A stretch of DNA of 64,000 nucleotides from Agrypnia vestita (GCA_016648135.1 JADDOH010007962.1:1-64000), one strand, 5' to 3'. Numbered from the stretch's first letter, positions 47,620 through 59,265 are shown. Notes: generated by a model from the sequence alone, not told the origin. Made by a program: numbers and translations.

Positions 47620-47960
47620 CGTGTGTTAAGAAGAAGGCTTCATCGCGTATCCGCAGGCCCACGCCTCACGCAATCATCAATGTTATTAAGTTGTACGGAT
47701 CTAAACGAGAGGACGTATGGACGTGCCTATTGTCTCAGAGCATGGTGGCTGTGTTTTCCGTCTAAACTGCACAAAGCACGGGTCCGGCCGCGCTTGGCCT
47801 TGTTTGGCCCCCAATCATTATGCAAATTGGTTATAACGGAATCGAAGCGGGTTGGGTGTCGTCAATCACCGAAATCCGCGCACCACGCTTTCTGCGCGTT
47901 CTGGGAAAAAAATTACTGTCCAGTGAAAACTGATATATGTTGGGTCCCTTCTATATAAGG
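47620..47960 (+). promoter_or_regulatory. Candidate enhancer/promoter island with octamer and TATA motifs
   Basis: A GC-richer block with no transposon signature. It contains CCCCAATCATTATGCAAATT (octamer ATGCAAAT, 47819-47826), GGTCCGGCCGCGC and GCGTTCTGGG. It is followed by TATATAAG at 47952-47959, placed like a core-promoter TATA box. The 111-codon frame across it has no recognised domain. About 30 bases after the TATA motif lies the end of the TIR element at 47976, which may include the TATA region, since the copy at 62202-62222 shares GGAGCCAG. Confidence 0.35.
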
Positions 47961-47975
47961 AGCCAGGGACCGCCA

Positions 47976-48467
47976 AACTTACGTTACAGCATCAAACCTG
48001 AAATATTTTATGCAGGTAAGAAGGCTTGGGTATTTTGACATTTGAGTTCGGGGGATTTTGGCGGATAACAGGTTATATAGAAGCAAAACAATGTGTAAAT
48101 AAAACATAAAAATATAAGGTATCAGGTAATATTGTCAAATAGTTGCCCTAATAAAATACATACATGAAATTCAGATTTGTTACTATAAAGTAAATAACGT
48201 GATTATTCATAGAGCTTCAAAGCGCCTGGCGGAGGAAACGACCAGCAAAAAGCGTCTGGCATAAAATGAATGTATAGAACTGTCCTGTATGTATGTATTT
48301 AATGTAACATATTAAAAAATCAGTTTTGTTATTTGTACGTTTTACTTATTTATTTTTTGTACCTGTATTGCCTGTTATTTGCCAAAATCCCCCGAACTTA
48401 AATCCAAACCTTCCTTCCTACCTACATCTACAGAAAATATTTCAGGTTTGATACTATAACGTAAGTT
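47976..48467. mobile_element. TIR element, copy 1
   Basis: The left end AACTTACGTTACAGCATCAA then ACCTGAAATATTTT pairs with the right end (reverse complement AACTTACGTTATAGTATCAA then ACCTGAAATATTTT). Subterminal blocks GAGTTCGGGGGATTTTGGCG and CCAAAATCCCCCGAACTTAA also pair. No coding capacity in about 490 bp. A second copy lies in the host-gene intron at 61734-62202. Confidence 0.88.
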
Positions 48468-48609
48468 AATAGGTTATATATTAATAATATAGACCAATTA
48501 GGTTATAGACCAGCAGCAGCCCAAACCACTTAATTGATTTTGGAAGTGCGTCATTTAATTTTACGTATCTCGCCAAGTAACTACCAAATATTCCCAACCA
48601 AAAAGTATT

Positions 48610-48790
48610 CTAAAAATGTTCTCAGGTTTTCACGGCCGTTCAGAATCTTCTTTGTGTAGTTTTCTGCTATATTCTGCCATGTATATCTGACCTCCCTGGC
48701 CGATGTTTTGGATCCCATTGCCAATTCCATCATCAGGGCGGTATGTCATATCAGTCCTGATTATGGACTCTGCAATTGGATATCATTAAA
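48610..48790. mobile_element. Hammerhead-bearing repeat, decayed copy
   Basis: GTTCTCAGGTTTTCACGGCC, CAGAATCTTC, GTAGTTTTCTGCTATATTCT and ATCATCAGGGC follow the order of 26575-26837 and 52527-52787. On the minus strand the core is CTGATGA ... AAAAC, so the invariant G of GAAAC is lost. Confidence 0.7.
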
Positions 48791-50400
48791 TTTGTAGAAC
48801 CAAAAAATATCATAATCTAACTATATATTTTTTTATTCTAACTGCTTTTTGGTAGAACTAAATCCAAGTATCTAACCATTATTCTAATCTGGCTATTCAC
48901 AATTTTCTATCTGCGTACTAAATATATGTCGACACTGAGATGAATGTAAATATTTTAGAATCAGTAAGGTTTATCGATATAAATTATGTATAAAATTAAT
49001 TTAAAGATGTGTAAGATTATTACATATAAATTTAAATTTGATAAAGCTCAAAATATCATAATTACAGATCCTGTGTTTCTGAACGCCAGAGTTGATGAAA
49101 ACAGTTACTTTGTGAAATATTGCCGTAAAGGGAGCCTCAACGGAAGGCAAAATTCGCCGAAAGTGATAGTCAACCAGCATTCATGATTCTACTTACTCGT
49201 TTGTATTGATGGGTCATAATATAAATTCATTCAAATTATTTTTCTATTATGCACATTTTACGCGTTTTTGGAAAGAATACCAAACCACCCGAAGTTTTGT
49301 TCTAAATGATGTTTTAAATATTGTTGATATTCTTTTACAAAAATAATCAACTTTTAATTTTTTATGTAAGACTGCCTTTTAAATCCTCCGAGAATCTTGT
49401 GGAACTTTCCAGACATTACGAGAGACTTATGGAGTGTTCTAGATGTTTCAAAATTATCGTTGTCAGTATAACATCTCATGAAAATACAGACACATAAATA
49501 TAAAGAAACACAGTTTAAAATAATACTCTATATATTTTATATTTAGCCTATTTAAATCAAACCGTCTCATATTCACGATGAAAGTGCGGTCCCCCTACAC
49601 TTTAACCACTGACTTCTCAAAAGAAATTGACCTAAAAATATATTAGATTCACAATGTGAACATCTGGTTCAAGGACTGATCGGTTACAAAAAAGAAGTTG
49701 TAGAATCTTGATTTTACTATCTAGATCAATGAACCGCAAATTGAGCAGCAGTTTTACAATAATATTGTATCCTTTACTAAGAACATGAAAAAATGACGAC
49801 CTCAATAGGTTTACACCACATGCCTATAAGATGACTAAACATGCTTTAAACATGCAATTATAAGAATTCCATCGTAACACAACCTGACTTGACTATCAAA
49901 TTCATCTGCCGATCATTTTTTGCTTCGATTCACATCTATCTATCTATCTAATTTCTAATTTTAATAATACAAAATATACAAAAATACATTATAAAAAATA
50001 AAAACTGAGGCTCCCTAATCAGATTCAAGAGCTTCTCTTCACTGATGAGTTCCACATGACTACAAAATATAAAAAAATGACAATTTAATATGTGAGTATG
50101 TAAGATTTGTATTTGTACCTACTTTACATTAAATAAAAAAATAATAATCTGTATTGTGATCTCTACGAAATAAATCTAAATAAATAATCTTTATTTTTTT
50201 TCTATATTTTTGTATAAAACTCATTCTTCAACACTGACTGCACGCGCCCTGGCCTGCTTAGTACATAGCGAGTTAGTGTTCAGTTACATGAGAATATAAT
50301 AAGTTATATATTTTTTCTGATAATGTAGTTAATGAAGTATAATGTTTATAAAAATGATGTAAGCAATAATAGTGTTATGTAACCAATAATCTCCGATATC
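48791..50400. other. AT-rich non-coding stretch
   Basis: No supported gene. Positions 49380-49440 carry GAATCTTGTGGAACTTTCCA and GTGTTCTAGATG, short words like those of the satellite at 1-1530. The frame at 48986-49186 has no recognised domain. Confidence 0.4.
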
Positions 50401-50412
50401 GGAACTGAATTG

Positions 50413-50441
50413 ACCTGAAAAAGCTACGGGCTTTTTCAGGT
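50413..50441. repeat. Perfect 12-bp hairpin before an A tract
   Basis: ACCTGAAAAAGC (50413-50424) and GCTTTTTCAGGT (50430-50441) are exact reverse complements with loop TACGG, followed by nine A. It could end a retroelement or act as an RNA hairpin; function unknown. Confidence 0.6.
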
Positions 50442-50464
50442 AAAAAAAAAGCAATAAATAAAAA

Positions 50465-50800
50465 CTAATTTAACTAACTATCCATCACGCCGTTTCCCCG
50501 CAAGGGTAGGCAGAGAGTAAATAACGCCACACTCTTCTATCCTGGCACACCACTTTTGCTTCAGCCACATTCATACATCTTCTCATACAAGTTCTACGGT
50601 TGTTGCGGCTTTTAACAGGGCCATCCTCAAATACTTGTAGTATCTGATCGTACCGGGTCTTTCGCGGACGCCCTCTATTCCTGTTGCCTTCAATACTCAT
50701 CTCATTTTCTTAACCATCCTTTCCTCGTTCATACGTTCCACATGACCAAACCGTCTCAGCACTCCTTTCTTTATTCTATCTAGCTTCTTTATAAATAAGA
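50465..50800 (-). pseudogene. LINE (RTE-like) 3'-end fragment
   Basis: Minus-strand frame 50485-50700 reads EGNRNRGRPRKTRYDQILQV then RTCMRRCMNVAEAKVVCQDR and YLLSAYPCGETA. The 3' tail TAGTTAGTTAAATT is at the low-coordinate end. Upstream (50700-50800) decodes to RFGHVERMNEERM-like residues. The same family as 9010-9322. Confidence 0.78.
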
Positions 50801-51399
50801 AAAGTAGATGGAAGTATGAACCTATATGAGCTGGTATATTCTATTCTAGTAGATATGTTTAATAATCTGAAAAATATCATATATTCCTGCGTTAAAAATA
50901 ATATTGTTAAAAAAACTCAATTTTAAAAAATAGAATAAAGAAGTTTCATTTCTAGTAACGAAAGCTGTGTATAATAACTTGTTACATGAAAATAATTAAC
51001 AGATGTCTCTATCAGATATCATAATGATTTATTATATATGTATATTTATAGATCATTCAAAATGTTTTTACGATAGAATCAGTTTATTTGTTAATTTTAT
51101 TTTTAATTTTACATTTATTTTAATATAAGTTACAAATTACTGCCACACTAGGTAAAACCTGTTCTGTGGCAGTTATTCTTATTTGATAGTTATGTAATAG
51201 TAACAAATAACAATAGTATAGAAGTATAAACATAAAAAAAGCAGAAAGAATTTTGTAATATATACATTCATTAGAATACATAAATCTGAAAGAAAAGAAA
51301 ATATACATATAAGGATAAAAAGTATATACAAAAATAAATACTGTATTAGAGTATACTTGAAATTATATAAAGCAGATTTTGCCTATTTAGAGGTCGAGG

Positions 51400-51640
51400 G
51401 TAGAGGTCAAAACAATTAGTGAACGTTGCATTGTGTAGAGTGATCACTTAAGCCAGCTCATACAAGTTGTAAGCCCTGAGCCATCGTAAAAGAGACTTCC
51501 ATCTACTTTTGTCGTATATGAATTAACTTCTTCTCTGTGAGACATCTATAATTCATCCTTGATTAATTAATCGTCTCTCTGGAGACAACATCTAGTAACT
51601 GTGTTCTTAGAACATATATTTTCATATAAAAATATTATTT
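51400..51640. mobile_element. GTCTC-family MITE, right arm plus end
   Basis: GTGAACGTTGCATTGTGTAG, GTGATCACTTAAGCCAGCTC, TTCTTCTCTGTGAGACATCT, then CGTCTCTCTGGAGACAACAT and CTGTGTTCTTAGAACATATA. The last block is the outer terminal segment also found at 16380 and 29900-29935. Confidence 0.7.
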
Positions 51641-52265
51641 AAAACTAATTTGCTAATGAATCTCATGGGAGGAAGATTGAACCAGCGTTTTAAAGACAGA
51701 AAAATGAAAATAAATTAAATCGTGAATATTAATTAAAATAGGCCTCCTGTATCGACTTTTCGCTTGATCCATTGGTATCACCTAATATGTCGTAATAATG
51801 TGTAATAATCGGCTCAAGTGTCGTTTTAAATGTTAGAGATGCTTATTTATATTCCATTTCATCTAATTACCTAAGCACGATCCAGACATCACAAGATTTC
51901 TAATTACGAACTATAAAACGTAGATTTAAAACCAATTTGGAATTTTTTCTTTAGATGCGAGATTATATAGTTTTCGTTGCTAATTATTTTCTGTGATATT
52001 TTTATTTAATTTTTTGCGTTAAATTACACGTTAAATGCTTTGTTTTTTTAATTAATCCATTTCTCATGATCCATTTCATTTGTTCATGTGCTATTTGAAA
52101 AACTAATGGAAGGACATCACAATCTAATAAAACATTATACTTTCAATTTCTGCAAGTTTTTTATCATTTTATTTGACTTGTATTGAAGCGAATGAGTTTT
52201 TCATAATTGATACAATTTAATATAATGCTATTTCAAAATATATGTAAAAAAATGCGAACTTTGAT
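51641..52265. other. AT-rich non-coding stretch
   Basis: Nothing recognisable. Confidence 0.5.
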
Positions 52266-52269
52266 ATTG

Positions 52270-52375
52270 CATGTCTCCAACATGGTTGGGGGTTGGGACA
52301 TGGTTGCATGAACATTTTCGACTGATAGATAATTAAGACAAAAATCCACCTGTAAATATTGTGGACTAGCTATAG
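52270..52375. mobile_element. CAGGGTG-family MITE, 3' remnant
   Basis: ACATTTTCGACTGATAGATA, AAATCCACCTGTAAATATTG and TGGACTAGCTATAG match the right end of the element at 14573-14866. Confidence 0.6.
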
Positions 52376-52526
52376 TATATATACATAAAAATATACATAA
52401 AAATCCCTTTAAAATGGCCAGTGCTATCTGTCCGAAACGTTGGGTACAATATAACAGTCTTTCTCAAGACTATAATACGCGGGTTATCCTAGAAAATAAT
52501 CCTTCACATATATATAGTATATATAC

Positions 52527-52787
52527 AAAAATATGTTTATGAACATACATATTTATCTTCTATGCGTAGTTTTCTGGGATATTCGGCCGTATATATTCAA
52601 CCTCTCTGGCTGAATTTTCGGATCCGATTGCAGGGTCCATCATCAAGCTGTGATATCAGCCCTGATGATGGACCCTGCAATGTTATCCGAAACGTCGGCT
52701 AGAGAGGTTGTATATGCAAGGCAGAATATCCCAGAAAACTACACACAGAAGATTCTGATCGGCCGTGAAAACTTGTGAAAATACATA
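52527..52787. mobile_element. Palindromic hammerhead-bearing repeat, copy 3
   Basis: Near-identical to 26575-26837 along the full length, with the same imperfect arms and the same end GATCGGCCGTGAAA. This shows a discrete mobile unit with fixed boundaries. Confidence 0.85.
52658..52700 (+). ncRNA. Hammerhead-ribozyme-like motif
   Basis: AGCC (52658-52661), CTGATGA (52662-52668), U, stem II with only GGA/UCC firmly paired, GAAACGTC, GGCT (52697-52700). Stem I is a full 4 bp (AGCC/GGCU). Confidence 0.55.
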
Positions 52788-53196
52788 TATATATATATGT
52801 ATTGCTAAAAACAGAAGGAGATTCGATATACATTAAAATGAAAACCTAACCTATCCTAACACATCCTAATTCTACATAACTGGATTGTCCATGTTGTAAT
52901 ATGTTGTTTTCACTGAATCCCTGAATGGATATTCGTGTCAACTGACCATTTCGTGGGTGGCTTTCTGAATACGGATTTAAATAAATATTACAATTTGAAT
53001 GCCATAACATCTTTCACTTTTAAAATATTTTTTTTTATAAATAGTTTCATTGAGAGTGATTTAAAATTATTTTAGCGTTAATTTTGTGGCGGGTTGGTTA
53101 GTACAACCAGACGACGACAATGATTTGTAATTGTCGGGTTATACTAACGTTATTCCCTTGATTACCATATTTTTTATCATCCATAATTAACTAAGA

Positions 53197-53470
53197 TAAA
53201 TTATAGAAGTCTCACAGAGATGAAGCTATTTGTATGAGTATCTTGTATGGAAGTCTTTTTTATATAATAGCCCGGGGCCAACTACCTGTGTGAGCTGGCT
53301 AAGTGATCACTCTATACACATTGCAACGTTCACCAATTCCATCGTAAGAACGTCCTCACATTATCAAATTTTGAAAAGTTCTGTATATGTTCCAAATCTG
53401 AGAAAGTTTCGTTTATTTGAATGGATTATGCTAGAGACATCTGTAGTATTTTCTCATAAACTTATTAATA
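53197..53470. mobile_element. GTCTC-family MITE
   Basis: ATAGAAGTCTCACAGAGATG, AGCTGGCTAAGTGATCACTC and ATTGCAACGTTCACCAATTC, then GAATGGATTATGCTAGAGAC and TCTGTAGTATTTTCTCATAA. It matches the left arm and centre at 23397-23640; the right arm is largely lost. Confidence 0.7.
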
Positions 53471-53713
53471 CACACAGATTTCGCAGCTGGTAATGATATA
53501 TATTTTTAAAGTTTAGTATTAATCAATGTTTTTTTTTTTATGTATATTTTAATGATAATCTTTATTACTAAAGCGTGTTATTTATTCATTGCATATTTAC
53601 TTTCATTGATTTTTTTATATATTTTTGATGTGTTTTATATTTATTTATTTATTTTCTATTTAAAAAAAATTCAGATGCAAACATGGAATACATGTGTACG
53701 TACTTATGTGTTT

Positions 53714-53856
53714 AATAAAACGGATATTTTATACGAACCGTATATTTTACTGCAAAGCATATCTCGACGTTTCGCTGAAGTCTTATTCAGCGTCATCAGG
53801 AGAGCGTCCTATCACGGCGGAGGTGTAGGGCAAATTGTATAAAATATCGTTTTATT
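53714..53856 (-). mobile_element. 143-bp mini-element with inverted ends around a hammerhead-like core
   Basis: AATAAAACGGATATTTTATA (53714 on) and its near reverse complement GTATAAAATATCGTTTTATT (53837-53856) bracket a short unit. The unit's only recognisable content is the minus-strand hammerhead-like motif at 53761-53804 and a CpG-containing stretch. Confidence 0.6.
53761..53804 (-). ncRNA. Hammerhead-ribozyme-like motif, cleanest stem I
   Basis: Minus strand: UCUC, CTGATGA (53799-53793), C, stem II GCUGAA/UUCAGC with a 6-base loop, GAAACGTC, GAGA. Stem I is a 4-bp UCUC/GAGA helix and stem II 6 bp (7 if the C pairs with the G of GAAAC). Stem III is the minimal AC/GU. Confidence 0.6.
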
Positions 53857-53909
53857 TAGTATGTCCAACGACGTAATAGTAACTCTTTAATTAATGTGTA
53901 CGTGCCAAA

Positions 53910-54060
53910 TCAATATTCTTACTATTATCAAACTAAGTTAAATGCTTGTGATACGAAGATAGGACAAACTCACTGTCTCCTGGAATGAGGCTGGAACCAC
54001 CGACCACCGGTTAACTAGGCGAGAGTCTTAACCGATAAACCAATAAGCTACTCAATTTGT
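53910..54060 (-). mobile_element. tRNA-derived SINE
   Basis: The minus strand has GTAGCTTATTGGTTTATCGG, TTAAGACTCTCGCC, then GGTTCCAGCCTCATTCCAGG and AGTAAGAATATTG, following the SINE at 39058. Confidence 0.65.
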
Positions 54061-54339
54061 ACCTACTATAAGAAAATTCAAAAGATTTAAAAATAAATTT
54101 AGCTTTATTCCGCGTATGCAATTAACCAAATAAAATCGAACTGCGAATATTTTTTGTTTAGAATAAGGACACCTTTCCGCATTTCTCCAGGCACCTGAGC
54201 GGATAAATGATACAAATTTTCCAACGGTTGGAGGTCCTTAATGTAATCACCCTGCTTGTCTTCATAGTTTATTTATGATTTTTTCTAAAATATTAGGGTA
54301 ATTGAATTTTTTTATCATTAAATAAAAAGGAGTCCAAAT

Positions 54340-54660
54340 AATTCGTAAGCCGCGTGAGTAGTAGAGGAAGAGAAAGGAGTAGAACTTTACCTAAGAGGAA
54401 AACCTTTCTCTCAGAACTCCACTACCTACCGCTCAGATGCAATGAGGGACGGCTGAAGAAGAAGACCCCTATAAATTCTTGTGAAATGCCAAGCCGCGTA
54501 CTCGAGAGGTTATCAGAATCAGCGGGCCCGAAAAAAAAGAGCTTTTTGGCGTAGTCAATGGGAGAGGGTAAACGCAAACCTCCACCCTAAAACGGAAGCT
54601 TAACACCTAAGGGAAGGTTATCCCTGATAGAAAAAAATCCCGTTCCTTCAGTTAAAATAT
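54340..54660. other. GC-richer unassigned block
   Basis: The plus frame at 54354-54554 is arginine- and lysine-rich with no recognised domain. GGAGAGGGTAAACGCAAACC and CCACCCTAAAACGG stand out from the AT-rich flanks. It may be a LINE 5' piece; I could not assign it. Confidence 0.3.
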
Positions 54661-55910
54661 TGGATATAGCGTTAATATCCCCACTTTGTAGAACTCATAA
54701 CGTTATGAAATCTCAAGCATTAACAGCCAAGGAAGGTAAATCGATTATAGCCACGATGATGATAATGTTTAATAAATATCAAAAGACAATTTACATGATA
54801 AATAAACCTTTTTATTTAGTTCAACTTCCAGTGATATATTTTCATGTAAAATGAAGTTCATTCACTTTAGCGCGTCTGAGATGTGATAGAGACACGTGCT
54901 GCGGAGACCATTTATTGAGAGATCCACCTTGCAGGAACTATGTACACAATAACAAAGGCTCGTTCATTTGCCTTAGAGAAATGCTTCAAGTATTTGGAAA
55001 TCTTGCAAAGAGAGAGATAGCTTGAAGAAGCGTGTTGTTCTAGGCCACGACAAAGGAGCAAAATAAAAAAAGATCTCCTACTTCTCTGGTATTATCAACT
55101 CTTAAATGGAGGAGTGATTAAACAATCCAGAATGCGGATGTTCACGAAAATACGTAAACATGAAGGTAGCAATGAATATTTTATATATGGTATGGAACGG
55201 ATTTTTTATTTTTATTTTTATTTATTTATTAACGCCCTTTACGGCTTTTACAAAAAAAGTGAATAATTCACATGCTGAGAGATCGAATACTTACTTGCAA
55301 GTTATGTTGCCAAAAAATGTTCAATATTTGGACGGTGCGGAAGTGATGTTGACGATCCTCAGAGCCTATAATCTAGAACTTAAGAGATGCTGGTGAAGTT
55401 GGTAAGCATTCTCGAAGAATAACTTAAAAAAATAGAGTTACTTTGAAAAACACTAGGTACAATAATACTTGTATATGAAGAAATTGGTATTGGGTGTAAA
55501 TGCAGTGAATTGATTAATAGATTGGGTCTTAAATATCTAATCCTAAATGAAAGTATCATTGCAGTGCACGAATTATGGTATTTTAAATTCAATGACGTTG
55601 TTTGGATCCATTAATTAATGCGAAATAAATTATTAATAATAATTTAAAGGCATGTGTGTTCATTCAATACTCCTCAATTTTATTTTTTAAACTTTTTTCT
55701 ATGAATTTAAAGTTAATTAATTAATTAATTAATTTTAATATTTACACGAGTATAAATATTCGTAAGATTACAATATTCACAAGATTGCATTATTTGTAAG
55801 GTCGTATAGTATTGTAAGCAATTAATAGATGATGGATCAAATATTATTCAAATCTTTCAATATTTTTCTCTGTAAAATATTTTCATGCATTGTATGCTTC
55901 AATTCGAATA
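54661..55910. other. Non-coding stretch
   Basis: No supported gene; the frame at 55160-55396 starts hydrophobic but has no family match. A (TTAA)n-type tract lies at 55712-55736. Positions 55800-55920 resemble 1735-1850. Confidence 0.4.
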
Positions 55911-55914
55911 AATA

Positions 55915-56210
55915 AAAATAGAGATTGCAAAAGTTGCGAAAATTATTTTTCACAAATCGCTGTCTAATAGCAAGTTGCCTATATAAAGGAAAAAATCGTT
56001 TTTACTACTTATGAAGTAGCTCTGAGGATATTCCAATTAAATACTTAATATACAATTAAATAGTAATAAAATAAAATGATTTCTGTTGAAATTTCATGAA
56101 AAATTAAAGCATAAAAAGTTGTGAGAATTATTTTTCACAAATCGGTCTCTCAGGACGGATTTCTTATATAAAAGAAAAGAAAAATGATGTTTTTTACTAC
56201 TTTCAACATA
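55915..56210. repeat. Diverged direct repeat of about 100 bases
   Basis: AATTATTTTTCACAAATCGC near 55940 and AATTATTTTTCACAAATCGG near 56127 head two similar segments, each continuing through TATATAAA(A)GGAAAA-like and TTTTTACTACTT words. Spacing is about 187 bases. Confidence 0.7.
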
Positions 56211-59200
56211 TATCAAAGAATTTTTGAATGAATATAGGTATTGCTAATTAATCCGCTTCCACCTAACATAACTTATAAGAGTCACGTATGATTCATCACA
56301 TAAGTGATGCATCTGTTAATATTCAAATATTCCTGTATAGAATTTTCCGTGTTTCAATGAATTTCTTATTATTTATTTAAAGATATTTAAAAAATTAAGA
56401 ATTTTTTTTTGACAAAAACAAATTAATCGTATTCCTTTAAATTCCTGAGAATAATAGATAGATGCAATAAAAAAATCTTTTAATTTTTGTCATGTGTTTA
56501 TTTCGGCTTTACAAAATGCATATTATATTTACTCATAAGAATTTTCGTTTTTAATGTAAATAACAATTGTTTTCATAAATAAAAAACATTTCTGTGTGAT
56601 ATTAATATATTTTGATTTCTTTTATTTATATTGTTATAAATTTTATAAATAGTTTAAATTGCGAAACGAGTTTATTTTATATCATCAGATAAAAAATTAT
56701 GATAATGTTTATGTTTTAATGTTAATTGGTTGATTAGGATTTTGTTTGGAGTTAAAAAACATATATCTTTAGAGTAAAAGGTATCCCAAAAGGCACTCTT
56801 TTTAAGTAAAGTAATTTTTCAGAATAAGTCTTTCAGAAGAAGTAATAAATAAAAATCCCATTAAAAGAAATTTTTATGGTTTCGAATGTGAAATTATTAC
56901 ACTGTTAAATTTATTGTACATAAAATTTGGAATTGTAAAAAAATATAAGTATAAATAAACCAATATCAATTAATTTAATTTAAATTTATCATGTGATGAC
57001 AACAGAGGTTTGTTATATATGTATATATATATTTTAAATTAATTTTAAATGTTGTATTTAATCATGCGAATAAAATTTCCATGAAAATTAATACATACAA
57101 TTATTAATTATATCAACTTATCTAATGAACAGACAGTAATTCTAAAAATATTTAATTCAAGTATAAATAATTAATAATTATCGTTCTTTTTTCTTCGACA
57201 TATCTTACATTCCCAAATAATAAATAAAAATTTAAAAGCACCTTTTATTCAGCAATATTATTTATAAAATGCTAACAAATTTAATTTGATCTGTATTTGA
57301 TAATTATTCTTATCAAAAGTTTCTTTGAGCAAAGAGACAGGTGTTCTCAGAAAAAAATTATTCCAACATTAAGCTTAATATAATCTTCGAATAAATTAAA
57401 CTTACATAAATGTGACATAACAGCCTTTAAATGAAGACACAACTTATTAAAACCAATTAATTTTCTCGTTTTGTTTTGTGAGTGGAGACAAAACAAACAA
57501 GATTTTTAACGAAAATATATAACCACAACCGTAAGACCTCATGAAAAGGGATTTATCTTAAGTTTTTAATTAAAACTAGGCTACTTATTATGCAAACTTA
57601 TAAAAGCGAGCTTAATAAGTATACAAAAGATAATATAATTAAACATGGACGAAAATTCCTAATGCTTTAAAAACTGATTTTCTTTTGGCATTATGCTATG
57701 CGAAATGTAAAAATTACATCTTATTGATAGATATTAAAGATACCGCTTTACATTGCAATCATGCTTTAAAATTACATTTACTGCCTCAGATAAATTTCTT
57801 ATTAAAAGTGACAATTCAATATTTTTGCTTGGCTTAATTTTATTCAATTATCAATCGATAATATTGACATTGATTTACTGTCTTTAAATCATTTTGTAAA
57901 ATGTATAAACTTTCGTTAGTCAAAATTGATAAAAAATATATGACACCAAATTTTCATTGATAGTTTCTGAATGGATTATCAATAATTTGCAAATATTAAG
58001 AAGTTGTTGACATCTTAACTGATTTTTAAAATATCGTATGTCTATATTAATAGTCATTTGATTTGACTAAATCTATATATTTTGTAGCGGGAACCGGGTT
58101 AACTAGCCTTCCAAATTTGACATTTCATCACGGCTTTTATCGGCAGGTAAATAAATGAGAGTTGTTAATTTAAAACAAAAATTGTATACACTCTAATTAT
58201 ATCTGATCATATTGAAGTGGCTACGTACTGATAAGTCCTCATTTAATTAATTTTAGATATTTCGTCTGCCGACAAAAATCCGGATATTTGAAATATTCGA
58301 AATATCAGGTACAAGCGCAACAGATAAATAATAGTTATAAGGGTACTTATATTTATATGTAAGCTGCATATGTATATTTAAGCAAATACAATTATTTCGA
58401 TATATTTCTATATTCAAATCTTATAATCTGGTTCTATAGAAAACTAATGAATAGTCTTAGTCTTTATAATTTTTTGATTTCAATGCAATTACATAAACAT
58501 ATATGTTAATTGTTTGAAGCTTTGAGAAAACAACACAACAATTTGTACACCAAAAAATTTTAGTTTCGTATCTATAAGTTCGTTGTGGAAGGAGGTCTTA
58601 TTTTTTATAATTATCGTTAAAATTACTTTATGTATATATTTCTCTAAGTATGTCAAATCTTTTAAAATGGCATGTAACATCAGATTCCCGCTAAAATTAT
58701 TTATGTAAACTTAACTGTATTAACTTATTAAAATCTAATTAATAATTATATCTAGCGCTCCTATTATTGTTCTACTTTAATTATTGCAAATTTTCCCAGA
58801 TTCACTGTTCAACTCTAAAATTCCGGATTTCATTTCACATCTGCGAAATGCAGATTCCTTTCATAAAAGCACAAGTTTCACTTTGAAGTTCACACCAGTT
58901 CATTGATCAGCGTCGCCTTTTTCGAGAGCAAAATGTATCTTCAACACCGAAATAAAATGTCCTTAACCCTTCAATTCCGCGATGCCTCAAATATTTTCGA
59001 TGTTTGAAAATAGATCAAGAAAATTGGGTGCTTTTTTTGTTAGAACACAAATTCAAAAGACCCGTTTTCTTAGTTTTTATCTATTTTCTACCAAAATTTA
59101 AAATTGGCATAAATAAGCCAATTTATGGATTTTTAATTTTTTTTTCATGGAAGGAAGTAAATACTTTGAACGTCGTATATGCTTATTTACTTCAGTAATT

Positions 59201-59265
59201 GGTATAAACAAATATGGACATTTTTATGTCTTATTTCTGATAGAAGCATTTTATTTGTGATTGAA
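56211..59265. other. AT-rich flank downstream of the host gene
   Basis: About 3 kb with no supported gene, RNA or repeat. Positions 58790-58990 are slightly less AT-rich but have no open frame of note. Confidence 0.55.

Noticed and set aside
52420..52455. Hammerhead core at CCGAAACGTTGG
   Set aside because: GAAACGUU is present but CUGANGA and stem II are missing, so it was not counted.
53540..53842. 100-codon frame with hydrophobic start
   Set aside because: The start is A/T-driven low-complexity, and the end runs through the mini-element at 53714-53856.
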